Assembly: GCF_905332535.1 (NCBI RefSeq)
Contig: NZ_CAJOCF010000003.1
Location: 1-64,000 of the forward strand
Reading direction: 5' to 3'
From: Latilactobacillus fragifolii
Lineage (GTDB): Bacteria > Bacillota > Bacilli > Lactobacillales > Lactobacillaceae
DNA length: 64,000 bases
The first letter of the stretch is position 1; the number at the start of each line of letters is the position of its first letter. Made by a program: the position numbers and the translations under genes. Positions 42,902-51,070 of this stretch are shown here, piece by piece. The notes beneath the pieces are model-generated. The model worked only from the letters and a program-made list of their open reading frames with translations, ran no database searches and was not told the DNA's origin.

Positions 42902-43666
42902 ATGAAATTTATTTCTTGGAATGTTAATGGCTTACGCGCTATTTTAAAAAAAGATTTTATGACCACTTTTAATCAACTAGATGCCGATTTTTTCTGTCTG
43001 CAAGAAACGAAGATCCAAGCCGGCCAAGTTGAATTGGCGTTACCAGGTTACCATCAATACTTTAATTATGCCGAAAAAAAAGGCTATTCCGGTACTGCCA
43101 TCTTGACCAAGCACAAACCGCTAAACGTAACTTATGGTATCGGTCAGTCTGAACACGATCAGGAGGGGCGCGTGATTACGCTTGAGTACCCGACTTTTTA
43201 TTTAATCACTTGTTACACGCCCAACTCACAGGATAAATTAAAACGATTAGCTTATCGAATGCGCTGGGAAGATGCCTTTCAAACTTATATCGCTGATTTA
43301 TCGACCCAAAAATCCGTCATTTTCTGCGGTGACTTAAACGTTGCTCATGAACCAATTGATCTAAAAAATGATCAAACTAATCATCATAATGCCGGCTTTA
43401 CTGATGAAGAACGCGGACAAATGACAACCCTTTTAAAGCGCGGTTTTACCGATACTTTCCGTTACTTCTACCCTGATCAGACTGATACTTACTCATGGTG
43501 GAGTTATCGCTTCCACGCCCGGGATAATAATGCCGGGTGGCGAATTGATTACTTCATCACTTCTAATGATTTACAACCTAAGTTACTGGATGCCAAGATT
43601 CACACGGAACTTTTCGGTTCCGATCACTGCCCCGTTGAACTTGACACGCAAGATTTATTCGCTTAG
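42902..43666 (+). CDS. Exodeoxyribonuclease III / AP endonuclease
   Basis: DNA repair nuclease of 254 residues of the ExoA/Xth family. MKFISWNVNGLRAILKKDF at the N terminus, FCLQETKIQ, YSGTAILTK, the catalytic GDLNVAHEPIDL, and GWRIDYFITS plus FGSDHCPVEL at the end give all four conserved blocks. It cuts at abasic sites in base-excision repair. ATG 42902 is chosen, with GAGGG eight bases upstream; an ATG at 42875 lacks a ribosome site. The next gene, also an exonuclease, lies 36 bases downstream. Confidence 0.95.
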   Translation: MKFISWNVNGLRAILKKDFMTTFNQLDADFFCLQETKIQAGQVELALPGYHQYFNYAEKKGYSGTAILTKHKPLNVTYGIGQSEHDQEGRVITLEYPTFYLITCYTPNSQDKLKRLAYRMRWEDAFQTYIADLSTQKSVIFCGDLNVAHEPIDLKNDQTNHHNAGFTDEERGQMTTLLKRGFTDTFRYFYPDQTDTYSWWSYRFHARDNNAGWRIDYFITSNDLQPKLLDAKIHTELFGSDHCPVELDTQDLFA

Positions 43667-43702
43667 AATAAGCAAACTTTAAAAAAAGCGAGGTTCAAAA
43701 TA

Positions 43703-44239
43703 GTGAATTTTGTCGCAATGGATTTTGAAACCGCCAATGGACAGCGGCACAGTGCTTGCTCACTCGCCCTTGTCGTTGTGCGCAACAATCAGATCGTTGA
43801 TAGTTTTTACACCTTAATTAAACCGGAAACTTATTTTAGTAGTCGCAATACTCAAATTCATGGAATTCGTGAAGCTGATGTGGCGCAAGCCCCCAAATTT
43901 AATCAAGTCTGGCCGCACATCGCACCGTTTTTCACCCCAAATAAGTTAGTAGTCGCCCACAATGCCAATTTCGATATTGGTGTGTTAAAAAGCACCCTTC
44001 AATACTACGACATCCCTGCCCCCCATTATCTAGCCTTAGACACGCTCAAAACGAGTCGCCGTTTATACCCACAATTTGAAAATCATAAGTTAAATACATT
44101 GTGTGATAACCTAGCGATTCCACTCGATAATCACCACAACGCACTGGCTGATAGTATCGCCTGTGCCAAAATTTTAATTAAAGAAGCTAACGATTTTGGT
44201 GTTGAGCCGCTAAAAGCAGCCACCAAATTAATCGGCTAA
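43703..44239 (+). CDS. DnaQ-like 3'-5' exonuclease (Pol III epsilon-type)
   Basis: DEDDh-family exonuclease of 178 residues. ExoI is FVAMDFETANGQRHSACSL, ExoII is VAHNANFDIGVL, and ExoIII is NHHNALADSIACAKI with the His and final Asp in place. It is a stand-alone domain, without a polymerase partner, and could edit DNA or trim RNA. The start is GTG 43703 with GCGAGG ahead of it. It probably shares a transcript with exoA, and a strong terminator follows. Confidence 0.92.
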   Translation: MNFVAMDFETANGQRHSACSLALVVVRNNQIVDSFYTLIKPETYFSSRNTQIHGIREADVAQAPKFNQVWPHIAPFFTPNKLVVAHNANFDIGVLKSTLQYYDIPAPHYLALDTLKTSRRLYPQFENHKLNTLCDNLAIPLDNHHNALADSIACAKILIKEANDFGVEPLKAATKLIG

Positions 44240-44241
44240 CA

Positions 44242-44287
44242 AAAAGAACGGTTAACTTGTCTATGCAGACAGGCTAACCGTTCTTTT
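44242..44287. terminator. Bidirectional terminator
   Basis: A long stem, AAAAGAACGGTTA with TAACCGTTCTTTT and an inner TGTCT/AGACA stem. It ends the exonuclease operon on the plus strand and the candidate RNA on the minus strand. Confidence 0.92.
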
Positions 44288-44391
44288 AACGAATGGTGGA
44301 TTAAAGCTAAATTGTCATTAAGGCTTCGACAAGATTAATAACTTCATCATAATCATTAATTTGTTTTGACTAATGTAAGAGCTTTGTTTCC
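44242..44391 (-). ncRNA. Candidate small RNA (~150 nt)
   Basis: On the minus strand, 18 bp apart, lie TTAACA (44423-44428) and an extended -10 TGGTATAAT (44399-44407), just after the stop codon of the EamA gene. Transcription from about 44391 would run through a region without a plausible gene to the strong terminator at 44242-44287. The only frames are a 12-codon ATG frame and a startless 20-residue stretch (SKQINDYDEVINLVEAL...). It could be a small RNA or the tail of a lost gene that kept its terminator. Confidence 0.4.
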
Positions 44392-44398
44392 GTTGTTG

Positions 44399-44428
44399 AT
44401 TATACCATAATTCGGTTCATCGTGTTAA
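44399..44428 (-). promoter_or_regulatory. Orphan promoter of the candidate small RNA
   Basis: TTAACA, 18 bp, then TATAAT preceded by TGG (extended -10), reading away from the EamA gene end. Confidence 0.55.
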
Positions 44429-44429
44429 C

Positions 44430-45329
44430 TTATTTTGAATTAGATTGCCCAAGGCTCAAGATAAAGACGGTACTGATGACGAGTATCCCGCCAACGACTT
44501 CCCAAATATTAAAGCTTGTTTTTAAAAATAAGACGGTGCCGATAGTCGCAGCCAGCGGTTCAAAAGTATTCAATAACCCGGCCGTCGTTGGGGTGATATA
44601 CCGTAAACTTCCCAAGAAACAGAGGTTAGCAAGGGCGGTCCCAAATAGGGCAATGAACAAGACACTGCTGATTGTTGCCACGTTTAACGGTGGCACATCA
44701 ACCCAAAATGGGTGGACAAAGGTAAAGACAATCCCACCGATTAACATCGCCCAGCCCACAATCACTAACGTCGGAAATTTTTGAAATAATTTGACCGGCA
44801 ATAATGTATTCAAAGCCCCGGAAAAGCCGAGGCATAAACTAAGTCCAAATGCTACGTGTGAAATCGCTAAATGGGTCAGCTGGCCCTTTGTCACTAACAA
44901 CCACGTTCCTAGCAATGCAACCGTCACCGCAATTAATTCAACTCGGCTTGGGGCCCTCCGATAAATCACTAAACTAATTAAAATAATCATTATGGTGCCT
45001 AGCTGCTGTAAAATGGTGGTCGTTGGGGCGTTGCTGGCTTGAATCGTTAGAAAATAAAAATACTGAACGGCCGATAAGCCTAATACAGCAAATAACAGCA
45101 ACCGGCTAAAATCTCGTGGTTGCCGCCACACTGTCAAAACATCATTCGGTTGTTTAATGAACGCATAAGCCAATAAGAATAAGCCGGAAAGGCCCATTTT
45201 AACCCCCATCAGCCATTCCGGCTTAATTGCCGTGTCAGTGAACAACCACTGTGATACTGGTCCTTGAATTCCCCAAAAGGTTGATCCTAATACGGCTAAG
45301 TAAATTCCGCGTCCTCGTTGGTGTTGCAT
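44430..45329 (-). CDS. EamA/DMT-family transporter
   Basis: Membrane protein of 299 residues with ten predicted helices in two EamA repeats (LAVLGSTFWGIQGPVSQWLF at the start; SHVAFGLSLCLGFSGALNTLL at the start of the second half; ITPTTAGLLNTFEPLAATIG near the end). The DMT superfamily exports metabolites such as amino acids or nucleosides; the substrate here is unknown. The GAGGAG site fits the second of two adjacent ATGs (45329) at seven bases. No gene is intact directly upstream. Confidence 0.9.
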   Translation of the reverse strand: MQHQRGRGIYLAVLGSTFWGIQGPVSQWLFTDTAIKPEWLMGVKMGLSGLFLLAYAFIKQPNDVLTVWRQPRDFSRLLLFAVLGLSAVQYFYFLTIQASNAPTTTILQQLGTIMIILISLVIYRRAPSRVELIAVTVALLGTWLLVTKGQLTHLAISHVAFGLSLCLGFSGALNTLLPVKLFQKFPTLVIVGWAMLIGGIVFTFVHPFWVDVPPLNVATISSVLFIALFGTALANLCFLGSLRYITPTTAGLLNTFEPLAATIGTVLFLKTSFNIWEVVGGILVISTVFILSLGQSNSK

Positions 45330-45344
45330 CATAATTCTCCTCAT

Positions 45345-45503
45345 CCATATTCATTAATTGGCTCATTTGCACCATTGGCATATAGCCTGTTTCCGGCGTA
45401 TCAAAGCCCGCTGTTAATCGGACCTTGGCCCTATAACCAAACTGTTTATTGCATACAATTGCCGGATAATTTGTTGCAATTCAAAAATACGCGCTATCTA
45501 AAT
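45345..45503. other. Region between EamA gene and tsaE unit, possible relic
   Basis: No intact gene. On the minus strand one frame without a start codon reads NYPAIVCNKQFGYRAKVRLT and on through GFDTPETGYMPMVQMSQ up to the EamA ribosome site. The composition is protein-like, but a TGA lies upstream in the frame. It may be the tail of a decayed gene; I do not recognise it. Confidence 0.3.
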
Positions 45504-45641
45504 TCAGTAAATCGTGACGCTAAAGCGACTAGCCCCGCGAATAAGATAACTTACGGTGTTTCTTTGGGCACCGTTTTTAGAAAAAAATAAATAAGCCCGC
45601 GCATCTGCGGCTTGCACGGGCCGAATATCAATGACACTCAT
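45504..45641 (-). pseudogene. Truncated GNAT acetyltransferase remnant after tsaE
   Basis: A frame that overlaps the last 14 bases of tsaE starts MSVIDIRPVQAADARAYLFF. The piece IRPVQAADA is the standard opening of GNAT-family N-acetyltransferases, and tsaE is often followed by such a gene. After about 18 residues the GNAT likeness is lost and the frame stops after 45 codons. No acetyl-CoA motif follows, so most of the gene is missing. The preserved start overlap suggests that it was once translated together with tsaE. Confidence 0.5.
45582..45621 (-). terminator. Terminator of the pta-side tsaE unit
   Basis: On the minus strand GCCCGTGCA pairs with TGCGCGGGC (one G-U pair), loop of 9, followed by TTATTTATTTTTT. 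It lies within the GNAT remnant. Confidence 0.7.
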
Positions 45642-46101
45642 CTGCAAAACTAGCACGCACCAATGCTTCATAGCGCGCGCCATGCGGTTCAAGTACTAAC
45701 GTCCGAACTTGATCATCATGAACATCCTTATTAAAGTGAATCATCAAATAATCGCTCGGTAGCTCTTCGGCAATAAATTGACTCCATTCAATCACGGAAA
45801 CCCCGTTCCCATCGAGATACTCTTCTAAGCCTAAATCGCTAGCACCCGTTTCTTCCAATCGATACATATCCATATGATAAAGTGGTAACCGACCGTCTTG
45901 ATATTCACGAATTAACGTAAACGTCGGACTCTTAATATAGCGCTCAATTTCCAAACTCGCTGCTAAGCCTTTAGTAAACGTTGTTTTACCAGCGCCTAAA
46001 TCACCATCCAATAACAAGACGTCACCGGCTTGGACTTGTTGGCCCAACTGTTTGGCAATCGCCATCGTTTGTTCTGGATCAGTTGTTTTAAATTCTAACA
46101 T
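45628..46101 (-). CDS. tsaE: tRNA threonylcarbamoyladenosine biosynthesis ATPase TsaE
   Basis: ATPase of 157 residues that works with TsaB and TsaD to make t6A37 in tRNA. The P-loop LLDGDLGAGKTTFTKGLA lies around residue 38, followed by SPTFTLIREYQDGRLPLYHMDMYRL and a conserved VIEWSQF. ATG 46101 is chosen, with GAGG six bases upstream; an earlier ATG falls inside that site. It lies downstream of pta on the same strand, beyond a terminator. A GNAT remnant overlaps its end. Confidence 0.95.
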   Translation of the reverse strand: MLEFKTTDPEQTMAIAKQLGQQVQAGDVLLLDGDLGAGKTTFTKGLAASLEIERYIKSPTFTLIREYQDGRLPLYHMDMYRLEETGASDLGLEEYLDGNGVSVIEWSQFIAEELPSDYLMIHFNKDVHDDQVRTLVLEPHGARYEALVRASFADECH

Positions 46102-46166
46102 CTTCTGCCTCATTCTAATTGTTATCTGTGTGTCATTATACCGAAAAAAGCCCTGTTCGCAAAGTT

Positions 46167-46203
46167 AAAAACGCCAGCACAATTTTTTGTGCTAGCGTTT
46201 TTA
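46167..46203 (-). terminator. Terminator of pta
   Basis: A 16-bp stem with one mismatch (AAAAACGCCAGCACAA against TTGTGCTAGCGTTTTT) with T-run on the minus strand. Confidence 0.88.
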
Positions 46204-46214
46204 ATTGCCATCAG

Positions 46215-47201
46215 TTAGTTTTGTAATGCTTGAGCAGCCGTGATAATAGCCAACTTATAAACATCTTCTTCATTGCTCCCGCGCGATAAATCAGAAATGG
46301 GTTGATTCAAGCCTTGTAAAATTGGCCCGATTGCTTCGAAATTCCCAAATCGTTGAGCAATCTTGTACCCAATGTTCCCTGATTGTAATTCTGGGAAAAC
46401 AAACACCGTCGCCTGCCCAGCAACTTTTGAACCTGGCGCTTTTTGGTTAGCAACAACTGGGACGTAGGCGGCATCAAATTGTAATTCACCATCAATCGTT
46501 AGGTCTGGTGCGATTTCATGCGCAATTTTGGCTGCTTCTTGCACTTTCGTGACTTCGTCTGCTTGAGCCGAGCCCAATGTCGAAAAACTCAACAGGGCAA
46601 CTTTCGGATCAATGTCAAACAACTCAGCCGTCTTAGCAGATTCCACCGCAATTTCAGCCAGTTCTTGAGCATTCGGATTGATGTTAATCGCACAATCCGA
46701 AAATAAGTAACGTTCGTTATCCCGTCCACGTTGCATAATAAAGGCACCGCTCGTCCGTTGAACGCCTGGTTTTGTTTTAATAATTTGAAGTGCTGGGCGA
46801 ACTGTATCCCCAGTTGAATGCACGGCCCCTGAAACCATCCCATCAGCTAGGTTTAAATAGACCATCATAGTGCCAAAATAATTCGGGTCTTGTAAAATGG
46901 TTTGTGCTTGTTCAGGGGTTACCTTGCCTTGACGACGCTCGACAAAAGCAGCAACCATTTTTTCGAAGTCGGCTGCTGGGTATTCTTGTGGATCAATAAT
47001 CGCTATTTTGTCCAAGTTAAATCCTTTAGCAGCGGCGATTTGTTGAATATCGTTCGTTGCGCCAATTAAAATTGGTTTCAATAGCCGATCGGCATTCAAC
47101 CGCGCTGCTGCGCCAATAATCCTTGGCTCTGTCCCTTCCGGAAAAACAATTTTAAATTGCCGATTGGTAATCTTTGCTTTTAAGCTTTCAAATAAATCCA
47201 C
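46215..47201 (-). CDS. pta: Phosphate acetyltransferase
   Basis: Makes acetyl phosphate from acetyl-CoA (or the reverse); AckA at 11.2 kb then makes acetate and ATP. 328 residues, single-domain form. KIVFPEGTEPRIIGAAARL near the N terminus, DPNYFGTMMVYLNLADGMVSGAVHSTGDTVRPALQ in the centre, and ELQSGNIGYKIAQRFG plus RGSNEEDVYKLA near the end are the PTA family blocks. The start is GTG 47201, seven bases after TGGAGG; the longer frame from 47246 is not supported. It follows ung. Confidence 0.96.
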   Translation of the reverse strand: MDLFESLKAKITNRQFKIVFPEGTEPRIIGAAARLNADRLLKPILIGATNDIQQIAAAKGFNLDKIAIIDPQEYPAADFEKMVAAFVERRQGKVTPEQAQTILQDPNYFGTMMVYLNLADGMVSGAVHSTGDTVRPALQIIKTKPGVQRTSGAFIMQRGRDNERYLFSDCAININPNAQELAEIAVESAKTAELFDIDPKVALLSFSTLGSAQADEVTKVQEAAKIAHEIAPDLTIDGELQFDAAYVPVVANQKAPGSKVAGQATVFVFPELQSGNIGYKIAQRFGNFEAIGPILQGLNQPISDLSRGSNEEDVYKLAIITAAQALQN

Positions 47202-47291
47202 AATTGCAACCTCCAGTAAGCGTTTTATTATTGCTAATGTAATCATACAACGTTTCTAATAGCGCGACAAGTTAATAATGGTAGCGTTTTA

Positions 47292-47978
47292 TTATTCTGC
47301 CGTGACTGTTTGTGGTAATTGCCAATTAATTGGTGCCATGCCCCATTGTTCAAGGGCCGTATTTGTCTGTGAGAACGGTCTAGAACCAAAGAAGCCATGA
47401 TAGGCTGATAAGGGACTAGGATGCACCGCCGTAATGACCGCATTTTGCGTCTCATCAATTAACCGGCGCTTATTCTTTGCCGCGTTTCCCCATAAAATAA
47501 AGACCACGTGGCCCCGCTTTGACAATGCGGCAATGGCTGCATCTGTTAGCTGTTCCCAACCATGGTTACGATGCGAATTTGCTTGGCCTGCCCGCACAGT
47601 CAATACGGTATTCAACAAAAACACCCCTTGATCTGCCCAATTCTTTAAATAGCCATGTTCAACCGGTTGAAAGCCAACATCCGTCTGCAATTCTTTATAA
47701 ATATTTTGTAATGACGGTGGTACTTTGACGCCTGGTAAAACGGAAAAACTGCACCCATGCGCTTGGTGCGGACCATGATAGGGATCTTGTCCTAAAATAA
47801 CGACTTTGACCTGTTCAAACGGCGTCCATTCAAAGGCTTGAAAAATATGATACATCTCGGGATAAATCGTCGTCGTTTGGTATTCTTGTTTCAAAAAAGT
47901 ATGGAGCTGACCATAATAGGGTTTAGCAAATTCTGGTGCGAGAATTGTCTGCCACTCATTGTGAATAATTGTTTTCAT
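47292..47978 (-). CDS. ung: Uracil-DNA glycosylase
   Basis: Removes uracil from DNA at the start of base-excision repair. 228 residues, family 1. The catalytic water-activating loop [20 protein letters not shown] and the Leu-intercalation loop [19 protein letters not shown] are complete. It lies immediately upstream of pta on the same strand, an order often seen in lactobacilli (ung-pta-tsaE). It starts with [18 protein letters not shown] precedes the ATG. Confidence 0.97.
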   Translation of the reverse strand: MKTIIHNEWQTILAPEFAKPYYGQLHTFLKQEYQTTTIYPEMYHIFQAFEWTPFEQVKVVILGQDPYHGPHQAHGCSFSVLPGVKVPPSLQNIYKELQTDVGFQPVEHGYLKNWADQGVFLLNTVLTVRAGQANSHRNHGWEQLTDAAIAALSKRGHVVFILWGNAAKNKRRLIDETQNAVITAVHPSPLSAYHGFFGSRPFSQTNTALEQWGMAPINWQLPQTVTAE

Positions 47979-48093
47979 CTGCTCACCTCGTTAACTAGTT
48001 TATCGTGTTTTGACATAAGTTGCTAGAAGAAAAGTAGCTTGCATGCTAAGATAGAGGTAAGTTTCGAATAATACGTTTTCAGGAGGAATTCCT

Positions 48094-48981
48094 TTGATTT
48101 CAATTATTGCATCTGATATGGACGGTACTTTATTAAACGACAAAATGCAGGTTTCAGACGGGAACATAACCGCCATTAAAGCTGCTCAAGACGCTGGCAT
48201 CGAATTCGTGGTGGCTACTGGCCGCAGTCGCTCGGAAGCCCTCCCACTAATTGACAGTGATGACATCCACCCAACTTTAATCACGATGAATGGCGCTCAG
48301 GTTTTTGATTCTTTAGGGAATGAGGTGTTAAACGTCCCGATTGATGCGCAAACGGTGGCGGCCGTTACAGAAAACTTACGCGAAAATCAGATTTACTTCG
48401 AACTCATGACGACTGCCGGTAATTATTCAGATAGCAAAGTCAGTCGTATCCAAAATGTCGCTGATTTACTCGTCAACCTCAATCCTGATACGAGTTATAA
48501 AATTGCGGTTGCTTTAGCTGCTGCCCGTTTGGAATTGATGAACATTAACTATGTCGATGATCACTATCAAGGGATTATTAACGATCCAACAGTTAAGATT
48601 CTTAAAATCATCGCTTTTAGCACCCACGGAATGACCGAATTAGCACCAATTAAGACCTTTTGTGAAGACCGCGGTAATTTAGTCGTAACTTCCTCTTCAA
48701 GCAATAACATCGAAATAAACCACATTGATGCGCAAAAAGGCATTGCTTTGGCTGCTTATGCTGAACAAAAAGGGATTCCAATTGAACAGACAATGGCGAT
48801 TGGTGATAACTTAAATGACTTTTCAATGATTAAAACAGCCGGCATTGGGGTGGCCATGGGCAATGCCGTCCCAACGATTAAAGAACTTGCCAACTATCAA
48901 ACTGCAACCAATATTCAAGACGGCGTTGCACAAGCCATTTATCACGCAATTGACTTGAATCGTTCAGCTGAAAAGAAGTGA
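48094..48981 (+). CDS. Cof-type HAD-IIB family hydrolase
   Basis: Phosphatase of 295 residues acting on sugar phosphates or flavin/pyridoxal phosphates. The four HAD motifs are present: ASDMDGTLLND (nucleophile Asp), VVATGRS, the Lys in the cap-proximal INHIDAQKGIAL, and AIGDNLNDFSMI. It is a member of the large YkrA/YwpJ-type family, so the substrate cannot be told. The start is TTG with GGAGG seven bases upstream. It is co-transcribed with the next gene (six-base gap). Confidence 0.93.
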   Translation: MISIIASDMDGTLLNDKMQVSDGNITAIKAAQDAGIEFVVATGRSRSEALPLIDSDDIHPTLITMNGAQVFDSLGNEVLNVPIDAQTVAAVTENLRENQIYFELMTTAGNYSDSKVSRIQNVADLLVNLNPDTSYKIAVALAAARLELMNINYVDDHYQGIINDPTVKILKIIAFSTHGMTELAPIKTFCEDRGNLVVTSSSSNNIEINHIDAQKGIALAAYAEQKGIPIEQTMAIGDNLNDFSMIKTAGIGVAMGNAVPTIKELANYQTATNIQDGVAQAIYHAIDLNRSAEKK

Positions 48982-48987
48982 TCTAAG

Positions 48988-49503
48988 ATGCCCATTTTTT
49001 ACATTAAACACCAAGCGAGTGCTTCACGCGGGGTCTCAACAGTAATTGACGAACAACAACAACCGCGTTATTTACTCGTTGGTAAGCGCGGCATTCGGCA
49101 TGACGTGTTTAGCCTTTACTCACTCACGGGCGATTTACTGGGTGAAATTCGCCAAGTTACAATTAGCCCCTCACCTGACTTTGACTTGTTCCAAAACGGT
49201 GAACGGATTGGGCAGCTCAAAAAGATTTGGGGTATCTGGCGTGAGTTTGTCTATGTTAAACAACTCAACTGGTTAATTATGGGGGATTTAACGCAAAATC
49301 AATATCGCATTATCTACCATACCCAATCCATCATGCAAGCAACCACCATCCTAGCTAGCAGCGGGCCTGCCTTTCAATTAACTATCAGCCATGAAACAGA
49401 TGTCGTCCCCTGCATCTTGATTGCTACCGTTTTAAATCATTGGGCCTATAACCAGCCCAAGGCCCTGATGCGGCGTTTTAAGCCTAGCTTACGATGCGAA
49501 TAA
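48988..49503 (+). CDS. LURP-one-related (Tubby C-terminal-like) protein
   Basis: Protein of 171 residues with the LOR/Tubby-like beta-barrel pattern: FYIKHQASASRGVSTVID, then VGKRGIRHDVFSLYSLTGDLLGEI, and a hydrophobic helix near the C terminus (VVPCILIATVLNHWAYN) that would fill the barrel. In bacteria these proteins are usually of unknown role, possibly phospholipid-linked. It follows the Cof-type phosphatase by six bases and ends at a terminator. Confidence 0.75.
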   Translation: MPIFYIKHQASASRGVSTVIDEQQQPRYLLVGKRGIRHDVFSLYSLTGDLLGEIRQVTISPSPDFDLFQNGERIGQLKKIWGIWREFVYVKQLNWLIMGDLTQNQYRIIYHTQSIMQATTILASSGPAFQLTISHETDVVPCILIATVLNHWAYNQPKALMRRFKPSLRCE

Positions 49504-49512
49504 TCATTAAAA

Positions 49513-49545
49513 AACCGACTAATCCGCTGATTAGCCGGTTTTTTT
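49513..49545 (+). terminator. Terminator of the Cof-LURP operon
   Basis: A 12-bp stem with one mismatch (AACCGACTAATC / GATTAGCCGGTT), loop CGCT, followed by seven T. Confidence 0.88.
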
Positions 49546-49665
49546 GGTCTAGTTCAAGACTTCGAAACAATATCGCTAAGCGCTAACATTTAAAATTAAA
49601 TTGATTCTCTTCTTTTAAATTGGTATAGTTGAATATGCAAACTTAAAATTAAAGGGGTCTTATTA

Positions 49666-50394
49666 ATGCCAACTGGCGTAATTATTAATTCATTAGCCGT
49701 CTTACTCGGCGGTCTATTCGGTAGTTTATTGGGCGATAAATTATCAACTAAATTTAAAACTGAGCTCACCTTAATCTTCGGTGTCGCTTCAATGGGGATG
49801 GGCATCAATGCCATCATTCAAATGAAGAACATGCCGGCCGTTATCTTCGCAGTCGTTCTCGGTACCGGCATTGGGCTCTTAATCCACTTCGGTCGCTGGA
49901 TTGATCGCGGGGCAGTTCTAATGGAACGGCCAATTTCTAAATTCTTTCCTCGCAAAAACAATACGTTATCTGACGCCGAATTTATTTCAGCACTCGTGAC
50001 AGTGATTGTCCTCTTTTGTGCTGGAGGAACTGGGATTTATGGAACATTAGATGCTGGGATGACCGGTAATAATACGATTTTAATCTCTAAATCGATTCTA
50101 GATTTCTTCACGGCTGCCATCTTTGCCTGCAATCTTGGCCCCGTCGTCTCAACGATCGCAATCCCGCAATTCATTATCTTCTACATCATTTTTTTACTCG
50201 CAAAACTAATCTTTCCGTTGACGAATCCAACAATGCTTGCCGATTTCAAAGCTTGCGGTGGCCTCTTGATGCTTGCTACCGGCTTTAGAATCGCTAAAAT
50301 TCGTGAATTCCCAATTGCGGATATGATTCCGGCAATGATCTTAGTCATGCCACTCAGCTGGCTATGGACGACAATGATTATGCCACTACTTTAA
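49666..50394 (+). CDS. DUF554 family membrane protein
   Basis: Membrane protein of 242 residues with about seven helices; matches YdfK/YqgA-type DUF554 (GVIINSLAVLLGGLFGSLLGDKL at the start, then FGVASMGMGINAIIQM, then FCAGGTGIYGTLDAG in the centre). The family may be a transporter, but function is unproven. AAAGGGG precedes the ATG. It is a single-gene unit and shares a bidirectional terminator with the convergent GNAT gene. Confidence 0.9.
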   Translation: MPTGVIINSLAVLLGGLFGSLLGDKLSTKFKTELTLIFGVASMGMGINAIIQMKNMPAVIFAVVLGTGIGLLIHFGRWIDRGAVLMERPISKFFPRKNNTLSDAEFISALVTVIVLFCAGGTGIYGTLDAGMTGNNTILISKSILDFFTAAIFACNLGPVVSTIAIPQFIIFYIIFLLAKLIFPLTNPTMLADFKACGGLLMLATGFRIAKIREFPIADMIPAMILVMPLSWLWTTMIMPLL

Positions 50395-50401
50395 ACTTAA
50401 A

Positions 50402-50438
50402 AAGAGCCCTCAACAATAATTGTTGAGAGCTCTTTTTA
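50402..50438. terminator. Bidirectional terminator
   Basis: AAGAGC / GCTCTT outside and TCAACA / TGTTGA inside, with A- and T-runs. Confidence 0.9.
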
Positions 50439-50440
50439 TT

Positions 50441-51004
50441 TTAAAGCTGTTTAACCATGTGATCGTATTGATGATCACCAATCATTAATGTCCCTTGTTT
50501 AACAAAACCCATTCGTTCATAAAGTTTCTTAGCGCCCGGATTTTGTAAATCAACACTGAGACTAATCTTTTTTTCACCACGAGCTTTTAAATACGCTGGT
50601 AATGCTTCAAGTAACTTTGTCCCGATACCGCGCCCCTGTGCGTGCTCAGCAACGGCAAGTGTATCTAAATACCACTCACCCGGTTGGGCCTCTTTATCGG
50701 TAAAAAAACGCGTTGTTTCAGGTAACCCGATTTGTGGGAATAGCGGTGCTAATGCATCATCGATGTGGGCTTCTTTGTCTTCGGGGAAGCCAACCATAAT
50801 CCCCAGAATTTGACCATCTTCTTCATAAACCAGTGTATTAGCATAACTATACCGATATTCTGGTATTGCAAAGGCCTGTTCTAAAATACTAAATAAATCC
50901 TCTAACGGAATTTTTTGGAAAAGGGGCATTTCCATTTCTTCAAAAACGATGTTAATAATTGGCAAGACGCTCTTGGCATCTGCAACTGTTGCTTGACGAA
51001 TCAT
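50441..51004 (-). CDS. GNAT-family N-acetyltransferase
   Basis: Protein of 187 residues. The N terminus IRQATVADAKSVLPIINIV and the acetyl-CoA binding motif AVAEHAQGRGIGTKLLEALP are clear, followed by LSVDLQNPGAKKLYERMGFVKQGT. It transfers an acetyl group to an unknown amine or protein N terminus. GGAGG precedes the ATG. It is a single gene between the DUF554 gene and the vitamin B6-like cluster. Confidence 0.9.
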   Translation of the reverse strand: MIRQATVADAKSVLPIINIVFEEMEMPLFQKIPLEDLFSILEQAFAIPEYRYSYANTLVYEEDGQILGIMVGFPEDKEAHIDDALAPLFPQIGLPETTRFFTDKEAQPGEWYLDTLAVAEHAQGRGIGTKLLEALPAYLKARGEKKISLSVDLQNPGAKKLYERMGFVKQGTLMIGDHQYDHMVKQL

Positions 51005-51070
51005 TCAAAAACCTCCTTGTTCATCTCATCTAATAAGCATACGGGGGATTATGCGACACGTCAAATCCTA

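Noticed and set aside
45318-45590. 90-codon plus-strand frame opposite the EamA start and GNAT remnant
   Set aside because: It lacks a ribosome site and overlaps the start of the EamA gene on the other strand; its composition is not protein-like.
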